64,000 bases of DNA from Arctopsyche grandis. Its lineage: Eukaryota; Arthropoda; Insecta; Trichoptera; Hydropsychidae. A program made the position numbers and the translations under genes. Position 1 is the first letter of the stretch. Each line of letters starts with the position of its first letter. Below the pieces are notes generated by a model, which worked only from the letters and a program-made list of their open reading frames with translations, did no database searches and had not been told where the DNA came from. The stretch is taken from assembly GCF_051622035.1 (NCBI RefSeq), contig NC_135362.1:25257001-25321000 (forward strand), in the 5' to 3' direction. Shown piece after piece: positions 13,197 through 26,900 of the stretch.

Positions 13197-14940
13197 ACAA
13201 TGCCTTTTAACGCGTGTGGCATACTCTATATAAAAGGGTTTTTCTACCTACAATTTTGGCATATGTATGTATGTCGGTATCAAAAATATGCTACCTTATA
13301 TGGGCTTTTCTACCTGTCTACTTTCGGTCAGGTTCAAACTTCACACCCAAACGCTACAACTGCAATATTAATGCTAATTGACAGGAAATTGTTATGTTCC
13401 TATACATTAAAATAATGAAAGTTTAGGTAATTCCATACAAAGGCTTGGTGATTCATCCAACGATGATTCATCCATTTTCTTTTACATACATATTACATTT
13501 CACTATCAATTCCATATATTTTTATTTATTTCGACGTCACCAGGTTCAAGAAAATCACTAGGCTCTATTTATATGTACATACATATATTAGAGTACATCG
13601 AAAACAGAGAATTTTGGAATATGGATACAGCTTTCGTTGGGAAAGACCAGGGCCACCGAGAGGAATCCCGGGCCCTGAAAAAATAATTCCATACCCTATG
13701 AAAAAACAACAAAAAAAATCGTAAAGATATATTTTTTTAATATGCGAAAAATCTATCAGAACTATTATATAGAAAAATATCTATATGTATGTTAAATGCT
13801 GTGTTTTGAAATAATCGAATATATTTTTTTTGATTTTTAAATGCTTTTTATTATTACTAAATTATGTTCACAATACAACTTATATCTATTTTAATAGCTA
13901 CCGATCTACTGATCATTTTCTATTTTACAATTTAATTTAATTTGATTAGTAATCATAGTATTATATTATTATAATGTTAATCTACAGCATAATAGGAAAA
14001 AGAGCTCAAAAACCTATTTACAATCGTTATAAATGCTCATAATACATCTAATACATAATATTAATTAAAGACTCTCTAAAGTCGATGACCTAAATCAGAT
14101 TGTGTTTAGGTAATCTGTGTTTATACCTCAAGGGTATAGATATTTTGTTGTAATCACTGAGACTCTTCACAAGTGTGCTAGTATGGTTATTAGTGATTCT
14201 GTCATAGAATCTACTGGTTAGTTTGTTAGTAATGTCTGTAACAAACGGAATATTATATATAATAATCGAATATGAAAGTATGATCTAACAGGTACAATTT
14301 CACACGGACACAAAGAATGCGCGGATCGAAAAATAATAAACATTTAACATTAAAAATATACATATATTTTTATGTAGAATTATATTAAATATCAATAACG
14401 ACCAGTTGAATGTCCCAACATGGGTATCCCAAGTAAGTATCATAGTTAGTCTGTAAAATATAATATAAAAATTATAAAACAAAATGATCTGCACTGCCAC
14501 CGGCCCGGCCCATTAAAGTTTGTGAAAATCATGTTTTTTTTTATTAACCGATATTTGGATCAAGTTTCAGATTTTTTTCTTATCTTAGCAATGTGAAGAA
14601 ACATCCCATGTGATGTTTTTTAATGTTAAATTATTCCGTTTATATGATAAGTAAACTATTAAAGCGGTGCTAATTCTTTCAGAATATTTATAATATATTT
14701 TACGGATTCACCATGATACAGAACGTCTTTTCTCACTTTAAGCTGTTTCCAAAATCCAAAATTCGCTGTTTTCGATGTATGTATAATATGTATATTCATT
14801 TTGTATATAGTTTTCGATGTGTATGTATATATTTTTGATACCTACATACATATGTATGACAGAATTGCAGCCAAGTATACACCTCAGGTAGAAAAACCCC
14901 TTTATAGAGAGTATGCCACACGCGCTGAAAGGCATTGTTT
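13197..14940. repeat. Inverted pair of a repeat
   Basis: The left arm (13197-13249, and again near 13592-13615) is matched in reverse by 14886-14940 and 14745-14772. Shared pieces include ACGCGTGTGGCATACTCTAT and CATCGAAAACAG. The left arm is longer because of extra sequence between the two matched parts. It is either one large foldback element or two copies in opposite orientation. The sequence between (13640-14700) is AT-rich without a gene. Confidence 0.55.
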
Positions 14941-15099
14941 TTAATGAATGGGGGAGGGGTAATACTGGATTCATTTTAATCATAGAATTCAGGAAGTTTC
15001 AGAAATAACCAAAGATCATCGGCCAAATTGATTTTACCCACAAAAATGGTTGTTAAAACGAGAGCTAAAATAAGGTTGACAATATTGAACCATTTTTGT

Positions 15100-15320
15100 G
15101 GGTACAAGCATCCTGGCTGCTAAAGTCTGCTTATGATAGCTTGATTTTACTGCCTAATGTTACAAATGTAATTCATCACATGTACCAAGGTGCCATATCA
15201 TCAATGAAATGTCTTCTAAAAACTCTTGCTGAGGAAGATGATCAATTGATCAGTTTCTGGAAATTGTATAGTACATATATTGGATGCTATACACAGAATA
15301 GCAAAATGTTTGGTCGAAAG
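15100..15320 (+). pseudogene. pogo/Tigger (jerky-like) transposase remnant
   Basis: The frame reads SLILLPNVTNVIHHMYQGAI and continues SSMKCLLKTL. This aligns by eye to the DDE motif region LLPPNVTSLIQPMDQGVI of pogo-group DDE_1 transposases. The expected Gln-Pro-Met-Asp residues are mutated to His-His-Met-Tyr, so the catalytic acidic residue is lost. It is flanked on the left by a 16-bp stem-loop (ACCCACAAAAATGGTT, 15038-15104). Related C-terminal sequence may extend to about 15660. Confidence 0.6.
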
Positions 15321-16664
15321 TAAAATTAATAACACTGGTTCGATCATGAAGAAAGATTCTTCCTAATGTGGAAATAGCTTTATCAGATTCTGAAGAGATT
15401 GCGGCTAGTGATAAGAATATCTGAAATATGCAAATTAATGGAAATTTTTAAATGTTTGGAAAATATTGATCGAGAAGAAGATTATCTTTCAATTATCCGG
15501 TCCCATGATCTCAACATCAGCCAGGATAATCGAGAGTACACTGTATTCACTATTCGACCATTACTTTATAAGTACATATATTTAGCAGGTCGAGTGGATT
15601 TTCTTAATAGATTTCGACTTCATAAACGAGTAATGGCTTGCAAGTATTTTACATATGTCTGTATATTATTTTTATCATATATGTACTTACATATAATTTA
15701 TATTTACATATAATAAATTTCGCTAGAAATTTCCCGAGCAACTTAAATTTTACGAAAAGATATTTACATATAACCAAAATATAATTCTAGAAAGGAATAA
15801 GTATGAATTATCTAGTGAAAAAAATCATATATAAATTATAACCAAAGTTATAATGTGGTAGAATTATCAATCGGTAATATTTATTTTGTATTAATTATTT
15901 TAATATTTTGTATAATCTATCATTTAATTAATTAATTTATAAATGATTGAATTAATAAAACAATAATTTTCTTAAAATTATTGGTGTTGTTTTTTTTATA
16001 ATACAGAAACAAAAGAAGCCGTTATTTATTACATAATGTACATATGTATCTAACTTAAAATTTTATCTCTTCATTTTTTGTCACTTTGAAAGTTTTCGAA
16101 TGTATTCAAATATTCGAATACTTCGTAATTCACTATTCGATATTCTACACAACTCGACGAAAATTTTGTAACCCTAGTATGAATAGTTAATTTATTTTTT
16201 GAAGATTTTTCAAAATCACGAATACATATATTTTAAGACATTAGTTTTATCGAGTTACATTTTTCTTGGCTCTATTTATGGCATTTAAACATTGAAAAGC
16301 TTCAGAATGTGAAGGACCGATACTCTCTCTCGAGAATTTCCTCTTCGTCTTCTTGATCTTGATCCTAAAAGCAAAGTTTACCATAATTATTGACTCATCA
16401 TTTAAAATTTGTAATCCAGAATCAATCCAAATCACCCGGTGATATATTCTTCATTGCATATTGAAATTTGTAGTACTGCTTTCGTGATATCTTCTAAATC
16501 ACTTTCTACTACATTAATGAAATTTACATACATTACTGAAACTTATATACATTACATACGATCTTTTCAAAATGGTTTTACCAAATTTGACACATCTAAA
16601 AAATTCCATATCTACTACCATATAGCTACAGTGTTTTGAATTTGATGACTGTGTCTTGAAGCTG

Positions 16665-16870
16665 ATTGGTTCGGTGATTGTTCCGCAAAAAGTGATCTCG
16701 CGCAAGTCACTGAAATCTCGATCACGGAACATCTGGCACCCAAAAACGACATCAATCGAAAGCTACGACGCCAAATATTGTACCAACGAGAACTCGAATC
16801 CTAGATGTTCCGTGATCGATATTTTAGTGACTTGCGCGAGATCGCTTTTTGCGGAGTAATCCATATACCG
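16665..16870. repeat. Foldback MITE related to M1
   Basis: Starts GGTTCGGTGATTGTTCCGCA. Long inverted arms of about 60 bp (containing CGCGCAAGTCACTGAAATCT) close with TTTTTGCGGA near 16853. The ATGTTCCGTGATCGA segment pairs with TCGATCACGGAACAT. It resembles the copy at 40205. Confidence 0.75.
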
Positions 16871-16944
16871 TTTTCATTAACTTCGTCTGCTAACAATAGT
16901 ATTCGACGCGTTTGTTATCGATACAAGCGTTTGACTGTACATTA

Positions 16945-17422
16945 ATTACCAGCAGAATAGACCAGTGGTTACCATATAATGCTTTGAACAGAGTGGTCAC
17001 GGGTTCAAATCCCACTGGTTTTTGCTGGCCAGACCTTGGATTTGTGACTCCAGGTCGATCGTTTCCTAGCAGAGTTTGCCAATTTATATGATTTTTCATT
17101 GAAACGGTTCCAACAAATTGGGAACCTTACTTACTTACTTCAAATTGGGAATCTTGGGTTTTCAGCAATCTCGGATTTCGCTGAATTGTATAAAATGCTG
17201 CAAATTTACAGATTTGATCATAAGTGTCTATGTAGATGTTAATTGATATATATTTACCGAATTTCGCTGAATTGTTTAAAATGCTGCAAATTTTCAAATT
17301 TGACTATAGATGTCTCTGTGGATATTAATTGATATGTATTTATGTAATTTGTATAATACTAATAATATTTGTATCAAATTAACAATGTTTCTGGCCAGGA
17401 AGGCGCTTTGGGGTTACCTGTT
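16945..17422 (+). mobile_element. tRNA-like SINE copy, interrupted
   Basis: A TGGTTACCATATAATG A-box-like element and GGGTTCAAATCCC B-box-like element lie within the first 75 bp. Next come CTGGCCAGACCTTGG, an internal tandem duplication of about 75 bp and the GGCCAGGAAGGCGC 3' segment. The 3' end is interrupted at 17422 by a MITE. A second copy of the 3' segment follows at 17693-17830 with an AATAATAATAAAAATAAA tail. The internal duplication also occurs in the copy at 11474, so it belongs to the family. Confidence 0.7.
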
Positions 17423-17572
17423 GGCTACGTCTACACTACCGATATCTTCACCCGATATTTTCAAATTTTCCATATCCAGTTCCCATATTGCAACCTGTGG
17501 TTGCTATTTAGAAACTGGTTATGGACAAATTCGTAAATATCGGGTGTAGATATCGGTGGTGTGGACGTAGCC
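17423..17572. repeat. 150-bp MITE with 38-bp inverted ends, inside the SINE
   Basis: GGCTACGTCTACACTACCGA on the left and its near-complement at the right end, flanked by GTT on both sides (17420-17422 and 17573-17575). No coding capacity. Confidence 0.7.
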
Positions 17573-18397
17573 GTTAGGGGACGTAGCCTTTTTTTGATCT
17601 TTCGACTTAAGATCTTTCGATTTTCGATCTTTATATCCTTCCGATATTTGCGTTTTCGGGCATTTCACTTTCGGTCCCGTGAGGGAGACCGGTATTTATG
17701 TACTTTGTATAATACTAATAATATTTCTATAAAATTAACAATGTTTCTGGCCAGGAAGGCGCTTTGGGGTTACGTGTTAGGCCTTCTTGGTATAAATTAA
17801 AGATAATAATAAAAATAAATAAATAAATTACACCCTGATCCTGGATCCATTAGTTGTATTACAGCCAATCAATGTACCGGGTTGTTGAAAATTCGTAAAA
17901 TTTCGTTTGTTTTGAATGATTTGTCTTGTTCGATTTCCTTTTTCCGAATAATCGAAAATCTGGATAATGTTCTACTGTATTTAGAAATTTATTTTTGGAA
18001 AAAAGTCCTGAAAAAAACTGGTTTTATCTTACAACTCACCAAAACAGATACCCAAAGAAGCAGTACTGCACCAGTATGAATGGTCACCCTGACGAATGCT
18101 CACCCTAATTTTGTATATTCAAGCTTTCTAAGCCATGTGTTGCCATTACAGTCTATGCTAAATTCTACCTAGTTAACAATTATAATTTATGTCGTCAGTT
18201 CCGATCAGGTAGCCCGCGCGGCCTGGTGTCCATCCAGCGCGCTCTCGGCCCGCGTTTGCAAAAAATATATATATCGATCCCAAAATCGAAATTATTAAAT
18301 AGACATATTTTGGGAGGATCAATTATGTGCACGTGATTATAATTTTTTTACGTGTGCGTGTGACTTTTGTATACCTACCTACGTAAATCCAAGCAAG

Positions 18398-20928
18398 ATG
18401 TCCCTCAGCAATTACCTGACGATGAAGCCTCAACTGGCCGAGTTCCGCGCTGGATCAGATCGAGACACCATGAGTGAGGTCAGCCCTAAGTTCATGTTTA
18501 TTTAAATTGATTAACTAATAAAAAATAGTTTTATTATAAATATGTATATCCCTTTTATAAAATATAACTTTTTATTTCTTTTTACCACCCTTAATTTTAA
18601 ATGGGGTAGCAATTTCAGTATATATTTTTTATTCATTCAAATTAAAAAATGAAAGTATAAAACTAATTAATACTCCATTTAAGATTAAGGGTGGTAAACA
18701 GGAATAGAAAATTACTTTGTCAACTGTCAAATTTGAAAAAAATCGTTTACTTTTTTAATAATTAGAAATGCAATAACAATTTAATTCAAACTAATATTTT
18801 AGCTATATTTCCATACGTATGTATTTATATATTATTCTAATAATCTAAATGAATTATTTAATTGTATTAATATTGTAACAATAATTTTGCAGTTAATGTT
18901 TCAGTCATTCGCAGTATTTTATACATATATACTTATTATTTACTATATATGTATGTATGTATATTATGTGCATGGTTTTTATTTTGCTAAAATTATTTTT
19001 TTTAGTACTAAAAAAGGTTTATTACTTTAAAAAATACTACTACAAATTTTTTTTTTAGGGTTTAGTCAATTTTTAAATTATTATGCGTATTTATACACAT
19101 CTTAAAAAACAATTACATCAAAGACTCCCTACCATTTTTCAGATATCGATCCCTTTTTATAAAAGTCAACTAACCCGCGATCTCAATACATCTGAAAAAT
19201 ACATTTTTAATGTATAAAAAATATAATAATTTTTTAGGTGACCACACAGAAAACCTTTCGCCACCCCATTTGGGGTTTTCCGAACCCATAATTTAGACTT
19301 TGAAACTTTAAGCCAAGCACAATGCCTTTGCATTGAAACACTAAAAAAACCACTTTGTCATGGAAATACCCATACTCTATTTATAATTTCCTAGAATTAC
19401 AATTTAAAACTGCATTCAATTACATAACTATGAAGCATATTTACTTTGCCGTCGCTTTCCTCATGCCTGAGGGTCGTGACTTTCCCGTCTTCTGACTTCC
19501 ATAATACGGCCAATCATTATCCTTCAGCCCTCTCTTCCTTTGCTTCCCTCAACGCTTCAACACCAATTTTTCCAATGTGGTCTTGCCTCGCGATGTACCC
19601 AAAGAATTGGAGGATACCCCTAAGACAAATGGTTAACAGCCTATCGCTAACCATTTCGCATACATAGTGATGCCCCAGGTTTTCCAAATTTCCATCAGTT
19701 TCTTCATTAAGATTATCGCCATAGCGATCTGCCCTAATTTCAGTCTCACCCTCTGGTATAAATTGACTCGTGTACAACTTCAAGATCAGATAGAACATCC
19801 GTCCTCACGAGTTGACTACGTCGATCCACCATCATAATTCGCTCCGTTCATCTCAAGGCATCGCCATATGACTTTATAAGTGTGGTATTATAGGCGTATC
19901 AGATAATTGGATATGCTTTTGCCCCCCCCATTTTTCATTATATACTCCCCATAAATATTGAACAACATGGGAGACATGCACTACGACTTCACACAATCAA
20001 AACCCTTATATTCCATGAAGCAAAGCACCACTGATATTTCGAACTTACGGCTTTTCTCTATAATCAGAATCTGCTCCCTGGTTCCATTGCCTTTGACAAA
20101 TCCCACTTATTCTTACGGAATCTATGAATTCAGGTATTGTTTGAACCTTTGGTGTATTATTTGAAGAAGTATTTTGCTGGCATATGAAAGATATGTATTA
20201 TTAATAACTAGCTGAACCCTGCATGCGTTGCAATTCCACAATAACGCATGCAATTCCCGTTCCTGTTCTCGTTCCCGTTCCCATTTTTCGGAACAACGCA
20301 GGCAGCGAACACCCTGGTCGCGACGCGAAAACATTTGAAATTATAGCGAATGACACTCATTCCCGTTTTCGTTCCCGTTTTTTTTTTCACAGTAATCTTC
20401 CTGGACATGCATACAACAAATCCTGAAAGTTCCATCGCTTCAGTGGCTTAGGAGCCTATTCGAGACACACACACACATAGACATTCATTTTTTTATATAT
20501 ATACATATATATATATATATATAAATATAATAACATGAAAATTATTAACTGAATTTATGATGTTTTTCATATCTACCTAAAAAAGTAATCGAAATCCTAA
20601 AATATGTTTGATATAATTATGAAACCATTGTATTGTTTGCTTAGGTTTCAGATTCGGGTACGGCTGGTTCAATGAACTCGGCGATGGGTTCTGCAGAAGA
20701 ATTGCAAAAAGTAGCTCTAATTCTCAGTATACCCGTAGAAGATGTGGTCCAAGATAGATTCCGAGTTGATCGGAAAAAGTTAGAACTAATGTTGGCAGGT
20801 AATCGTACAAAAAACCACATTTTCCTATATCATTATTCGACTTGTATTCATGTTTTATTTTCTTCTGATTTTAGACGATATAAACGAAGATGAGTCGGCT
20901 GCTAAATTCTTTCAAAATGTAAGGCTTC

Positions 20929-20998
<70 letters not shown>

Positions 20999-23900
20999 TG
21001 GCGGCTCGTCCTAATGGGCTGCCGGGCTGCAGCCCCTCCTATAAAATTCTAAGATATATGTTTAATAATACATTTAATATTTTATTTAATAATGATATTT
21101 TTTTTATTAATTGGATGGACGAACTATTGGATGGACGAACTATTATTTTAAATATATAAAGATTTTTTTTCTTTTAAAAATGGAAGAACAAAAGAATTCA
21201 GTAAAATATTTACAAAATTTGCACTTTTCACGACTAGAACTTACCGAAAAAGTCGCTATAAAAGCATTACGCTGCCTCACTCCCAATTTAATTATTTCAC
21301 AGCCTGCAACTAGTAGATCTTTTAGTTACTCGCGAAAATTTAATCCAGACATTTATAAAAAATACAATTGGTTAACGAGATGTACAGAAAAAAACGCGTT
21401 ATTTTGTTATCCGTGTCTTTTGTTTGGAGGCGAGTCGCCAGGCGAAGCATCTTGGACGAAAACAGGAGTTATTGACTTAAAACATTTAAACGATAAATTT
21501 AAAAACACGAGGGAAGTGTCGAACACTTAAAAAATGTGTGTAATCTCACGATTTTGGGAAGCTTGTCGGCGGGAAATAGATAAGCATAACGAAAACGTCA
21601 AAAAAAATCGGGATGTTTTATTTTAAATTATTGATTGCGTTAAATTTGAAATGCCAATGAGGGGACACGATGAAACAGCTCGTTCGAGTTTTTCGGGGGC
21701 TTCTAGAATATTCACAAAATTTCGACGATTCTTTAAAAAAACATTTTCAAACTTCTTCGGTTTTTAAAGGGACATCAAAAACTATTCAAAATGAACTTTT
21801 AGATTGTATTTTGAACGTGTGTAGGGAACAAATAAGTGCTGAAATAAAAAAAGCAACTTATCTAGCTGTTATGGCAGATGAAACAACCGATGTATCGATG
21901 CATTGTCAACAGGTTAATGTTTTTCGTTACGAATTAGGGGGTTAAGTTTTTGAAAGGTTTTGGGGTTTTTTTTTATCCGCGTCGCGAAACCAGCAAGAAC
22001 GAATTTTTTTTAGCAATCTTACTGGAGTACCAGCGTATTTTTCGAAATCTTCATCACGTTTGGACGCACCCCTTTAATGGGTGGTGAATTTTGCTAGTTT
22101 TTTTTTTCAATAATACTTAAATCCACATGGAAGTGGTCGTACGCCAAAAAATGTGCTTATTTTGTCCTGTTATGACATGATAGAATAATTATGGTGACAT
22201 TTTTTAGACATCTTTTCAGTGCAGCCCCGCCACTAAAAATTATCACGAGCCGCCACTGATATATATTATAAAAATACAGATTATTTTAATTATGTATTTG
22301 TATTTATATAATTCTTATTTATTAAGGTAATGGAAGAAACTTCTACAGTTATAAATTGGCCTTCCAGACTGAAAGTAGGAGCTAAATCAAAGAAAGGTAT
22401 TATAATTTAATTTCCAGCAGATATGCTGCCTCTCTCAAGTATTTAAATAAACACTATCGATGATTCTTATCATGATTAATATTTATTTTTATTTTAGATC
22501 CTCATGTTAGAGTTGCTGGCAAACTTGAAAGTACAAAATTGGCTAGGGATAAAATCATGCAAATGTTGGATACCCGAGTAAAACTTTTAAACGAACAAAA
22601 TTTAATTATAACTTTATATAAACACTGCTTTACTTAATCGGATACGTTTTCATTTTCAGGGCAACAGAGTAACAATGAAGCTTGATTTAAGCTATACAGA
22701 CCATTCTCACATAATTGGAAAGGTAACTACATAAGTTCGATCATTAGAAAAATTTTAGCTTTACTGCTTATACAGACATGTGTATTATTTCAGGGTGGTC
22801 TTACTATTAAACGTGTAATGGAGGAGACTGGTTGTCATATTCATTTCCCAGACTCAAACAGATCAAACCCGATGGAGAAGAGTAACCAAGTGTCCATAGC
22901 TGGTGATATGGAAAATGTCGAAAAAGCTAGAGCCAGAGTTCGGGTATAAAATAATGCATATGAAAAAAATACGTATAGTCATAGTTATTTGAGAAGTTAT
23001 TTATAGTAAACATTCAAATTTTCAGGCCCTGACTCCGTTGATATTCAGTTTTGAGTTGCCTATTATGAATTCTTCCCAAACTCCCCCTGATTCATCGTCA
23101 CCCTACGTCATCAAAGTCCAAGAGAAATACAACGTTCAAGTAAAACATATAATATTGATTAAGCAACTAAATGATATTTACATTAAATGTAGATGTAATT
23201 TCAGTGTTTTTTCTATAGGTTATGTTCCGCACTAGACCAAAGTTGCATGCAACACTCGTAGTGGTTAAAGGCCAGCAATGGGAAGTTCAATCAACAATGG
23301 AAGCGACAAATCTACTCATAAACTACATGTGTGGATCTTTAGCAGTGAGTATTATCTCCATTTGAAAAGGGTTGAAAAGATGGGGTGGAAATAATTAGAC
23401 AGCCGGTAACTTGAAAATGAAAACTTTATTTCCTCAATCAAAGGAAACTTCATAGCATAATGCATTATGCCCTAAAAGAAATTTTTTAGCAAATCCTAAC
23501 ACATTCTTGGATATAATGCATCATTTTAGTTTCTAGAAGAGTTTGATTTTAACAGAATGGGGTACAAATGAATGGATGCATACCACACAAAATTCCAAGT
23601 AAGTCGTCCCAGAAATATTCCCGCAACATTTTAAGCAAATATTTCCTTTAAATTAAAGTGGCAATTTTCAAGATCTAATTTTTTATGCCCTATCTGTAGA
23701 CACGTATTTTAGGCATCTATTTTTGTCAATTTTAGCATTTTTATTTTGCATTTTAGCGTTTTAAGGCATTAATAATGTTCAATTTTAACATCTATTTTTA
23801 TGAAGTTTAATTTTAAATAATAAAAAATTTCGATGAATTTTAATCAAATTTATATTCATATATACAATTTAAAGACAACACAACAATTAAAAAATAATAG

Positions 23901-26900
23901 AAAAATTCAAAAATTAAAATTTCAATGAAAAAACATGAATATAAAAAAAGACAAAAAATATAAATATAAAAATATAATACCAATTAAAATTTATTAAAAC
24001 ATGGAGCATATTTCTACAGACTCTTTTTTGAGATTTGTGCGACGATCGGTAAAAACTACATTGTATTTACTAAAATACCTTTTATTGTATATTAATATAT
24101 GTGGACGGCATCCACACTTACTATTTACTACTATTTACATAAAAATACCGTCTATTGTAAACTGCAAGCTCTGTTTTATCCCCTCAATTTCTTCACATAA
24201 TAAATGGGCAAAGGGATAGAAAGACACTTCTAAATTGTCTATTAATTTTATAAATTTTGTGCAAATTTCACTTTTGTTTGTTATTTTAGCATCTATTCGC
24301 ATATTCTACGAATTTAGCATCTATTCCGAATTTTAGCATCAATTAAGCATTAATAGCAAAATACCCAAAATACGTGTCTCTACCTATCTGTATTAAATGA
24401 CAAAATTTTCTGAAAATTGCATTTTTTCCGTAGATGCAAACTTTAGTGCAGATGTCATTGGAAATTACACCGATGCACCATCCTGTAGTTCTGGGTCGTG
24501 CTGCATCTCAACTGAAGCTCATAATGTCCAATACGAAGGCTCAGATCATGTTTCCAGATGCGGGTGACCCAAACATCCCCATGCTGAAAAAAAGCAATGT
24601 CACTATTACAGGGAGCATCAAAGACGTCTATTTGGCTAGGCAGCAATTAGTTGTAAGTATCACATACATGTGGCTAATTACAATATATACATCAGTTCAC
24701 CAATAAACATAAAACTTTATTCATTAAAATGTATCGATATTGAATTGAATATATTAGCTGAACTTGATATATACATATATGAATTCGATTTTGAATACAA
24801 TTGTAGGGAAGCTTGCCGTTGGTCATAATGTTTGATTTGCCGGAGGAAATAAAAGATGTACAAAACGAACAGGTGACTGAATTGATGCAAAACTTCAATG
24901 TTTTCATCAATATACGTCACAAACCAAAGTTATCATCTCTGTCTGTCATCGTCAAAGGAATAGAAAGAAACGCAGGTACTCAACCCATTATAAATATGTA
25001 CACCAATTCCATTTACCGCAGCACTATGGAGATACATTAGCTTTCGCCCATTATAAATGCGGTCTAAAGCGGTATCAGGAATATAATAGATTGCATACAC
25101 AACGTAAATTTCAAGCTACCCGAATTAAGTAATATACATACTCGGAACTCGGGAGACGTTATTTTAAAACCATCAGATAGATTTTTAAATTTTTTTTTTT
25201 TCCACCATAAGTATACATATGATAATACTTTTTAATAACTTCTAGTGTCTTGAAACATGTGTGTTGCTAAGTCAAACAATAACTGAAGATTTTGGGTTAT
25301 ATGTGATGTTTATATGACACCTTATAAAGATCCTAACCTTTGCCACCCTGTAATAGTAAACTAGTTTACATTTAACGTTTATTCCATAATAATCATTCAA
25401 CTTTCACATCAAATCTATAATGTTATATTGTAAGGCAGGGAAGGTATGTTGACCGTATCCCGGCCTAACGAAACACATGTTGTGTAGTTTGTAAGAGGAT
25501 CGTTTATTTTTGTTCAATTGTTACAATGGTTATTGTATGTACGAAGAGGTTGAGCTTCGGAGAAGTGATCTGGTTGAACTCCAGAGGTTAACTCTGGTGT
25601 TGGGAGCTGGTGTGTCGCTTTATATGCGTTCTGACTTGAAGCGTGCTGCGTGCAGATGCTTTGTCTTCGTTTCCAGGACACGTGTTGACCTGTTTTCGAG
25701 GCACGTGTCTTCGGTACACGTGTGGTTTATAGCTATGGGGTCAGCGCCACGCGTAAATGACTTTTCAGACATGTGTTACGGTTGCCTGATGACATCACTG
25801 TTGGCTTTCGTTCGTTTTACGATCGAGCGATGAACTCTTTCTTCTGGAATTGTCGAAGGGGACGTTGCCCTTGAGTTATGCATGTTTGTACAGGATCGAT
25901 GACGAGATCACTGGTTTTGATTCGTAATAGCACAAGTTGTGCTAGATTCCTACATTATAATAATCATAATACATTTTTAATGATTTTAATTTCAAAGCAC
26001 AACATTTTGCAATTTAAACTATGTATATAGTTTACAACGCAGTAGCTTACAGGATACTAGAACAATGGTTATCTAATGGAATTTAGCTCCATAGTGCTTA
26101 TGTAAACGAAATTAAGTAGTCACTACTAAATCTAAACTAATCTGAATAAATTCGAAATTTAAGGAGACATATATGAAGCTCGACGCCATCTATTGAATTT
26201 GAAAGAATCGTCTGTGACGGCAAGCATTCCAGAAAGTTACCACATCCCGATGATACCCGGATGCGAACAAGTTCCTTTCTTCAATCCATTCTCTCCTACT
26301 CATCACAACACTTTACCACCACAGTCACCGATGAACGTTACGACGACAGTCCACAAAATGACAAATAACAACAACAACCGCGCTTTCCCACCGCTGCGTA
26401 TCAACGACGTGCCTTACTTTTCGTCAATGAACAGTCCTCAGTATAATCCGTCGACGCCGGGTGGTTATTCCAACACCCTGAGTCCTTTAACTTTAAGTCC
26501 TTCGGTGTTCACCCCAAATTGGGAACTGGTCACTCCTTCACCGCAAGGACAGACGAACGGAAACGTTTTTCAGTATCCGATCAACAACCCGACGGCTTCT
26601 CTCGCACCACCATCACATCACAACCTATGGGGAAGTAAGATCTATTTCTAGATTGTTTTTACATTATACTCATTTAATACAAGTAAATATAATCAAATAT
26701 TACCTTTCAGATCCAACAGTTCAACAGCAACCGTTGCCAAACGTTGTCTTGCAAACTTTAGGAAACCACCAGTACAATGCAGAATATAATTTGGAGACGT
26801 GTCAAACAAACTCTAACTCGAGTAGCAGTCAATCGGTTTGTTTAAAAATATTAATAAAAACCTATGACCTAAAACTATAACATAAAAGCCTCTTCCAAGA

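Noticed and set aside
24001-24219. 72-codon frame inside the hAT-like MITE
   Set aside because: AT-rich, unlike any transposase motif; no support.
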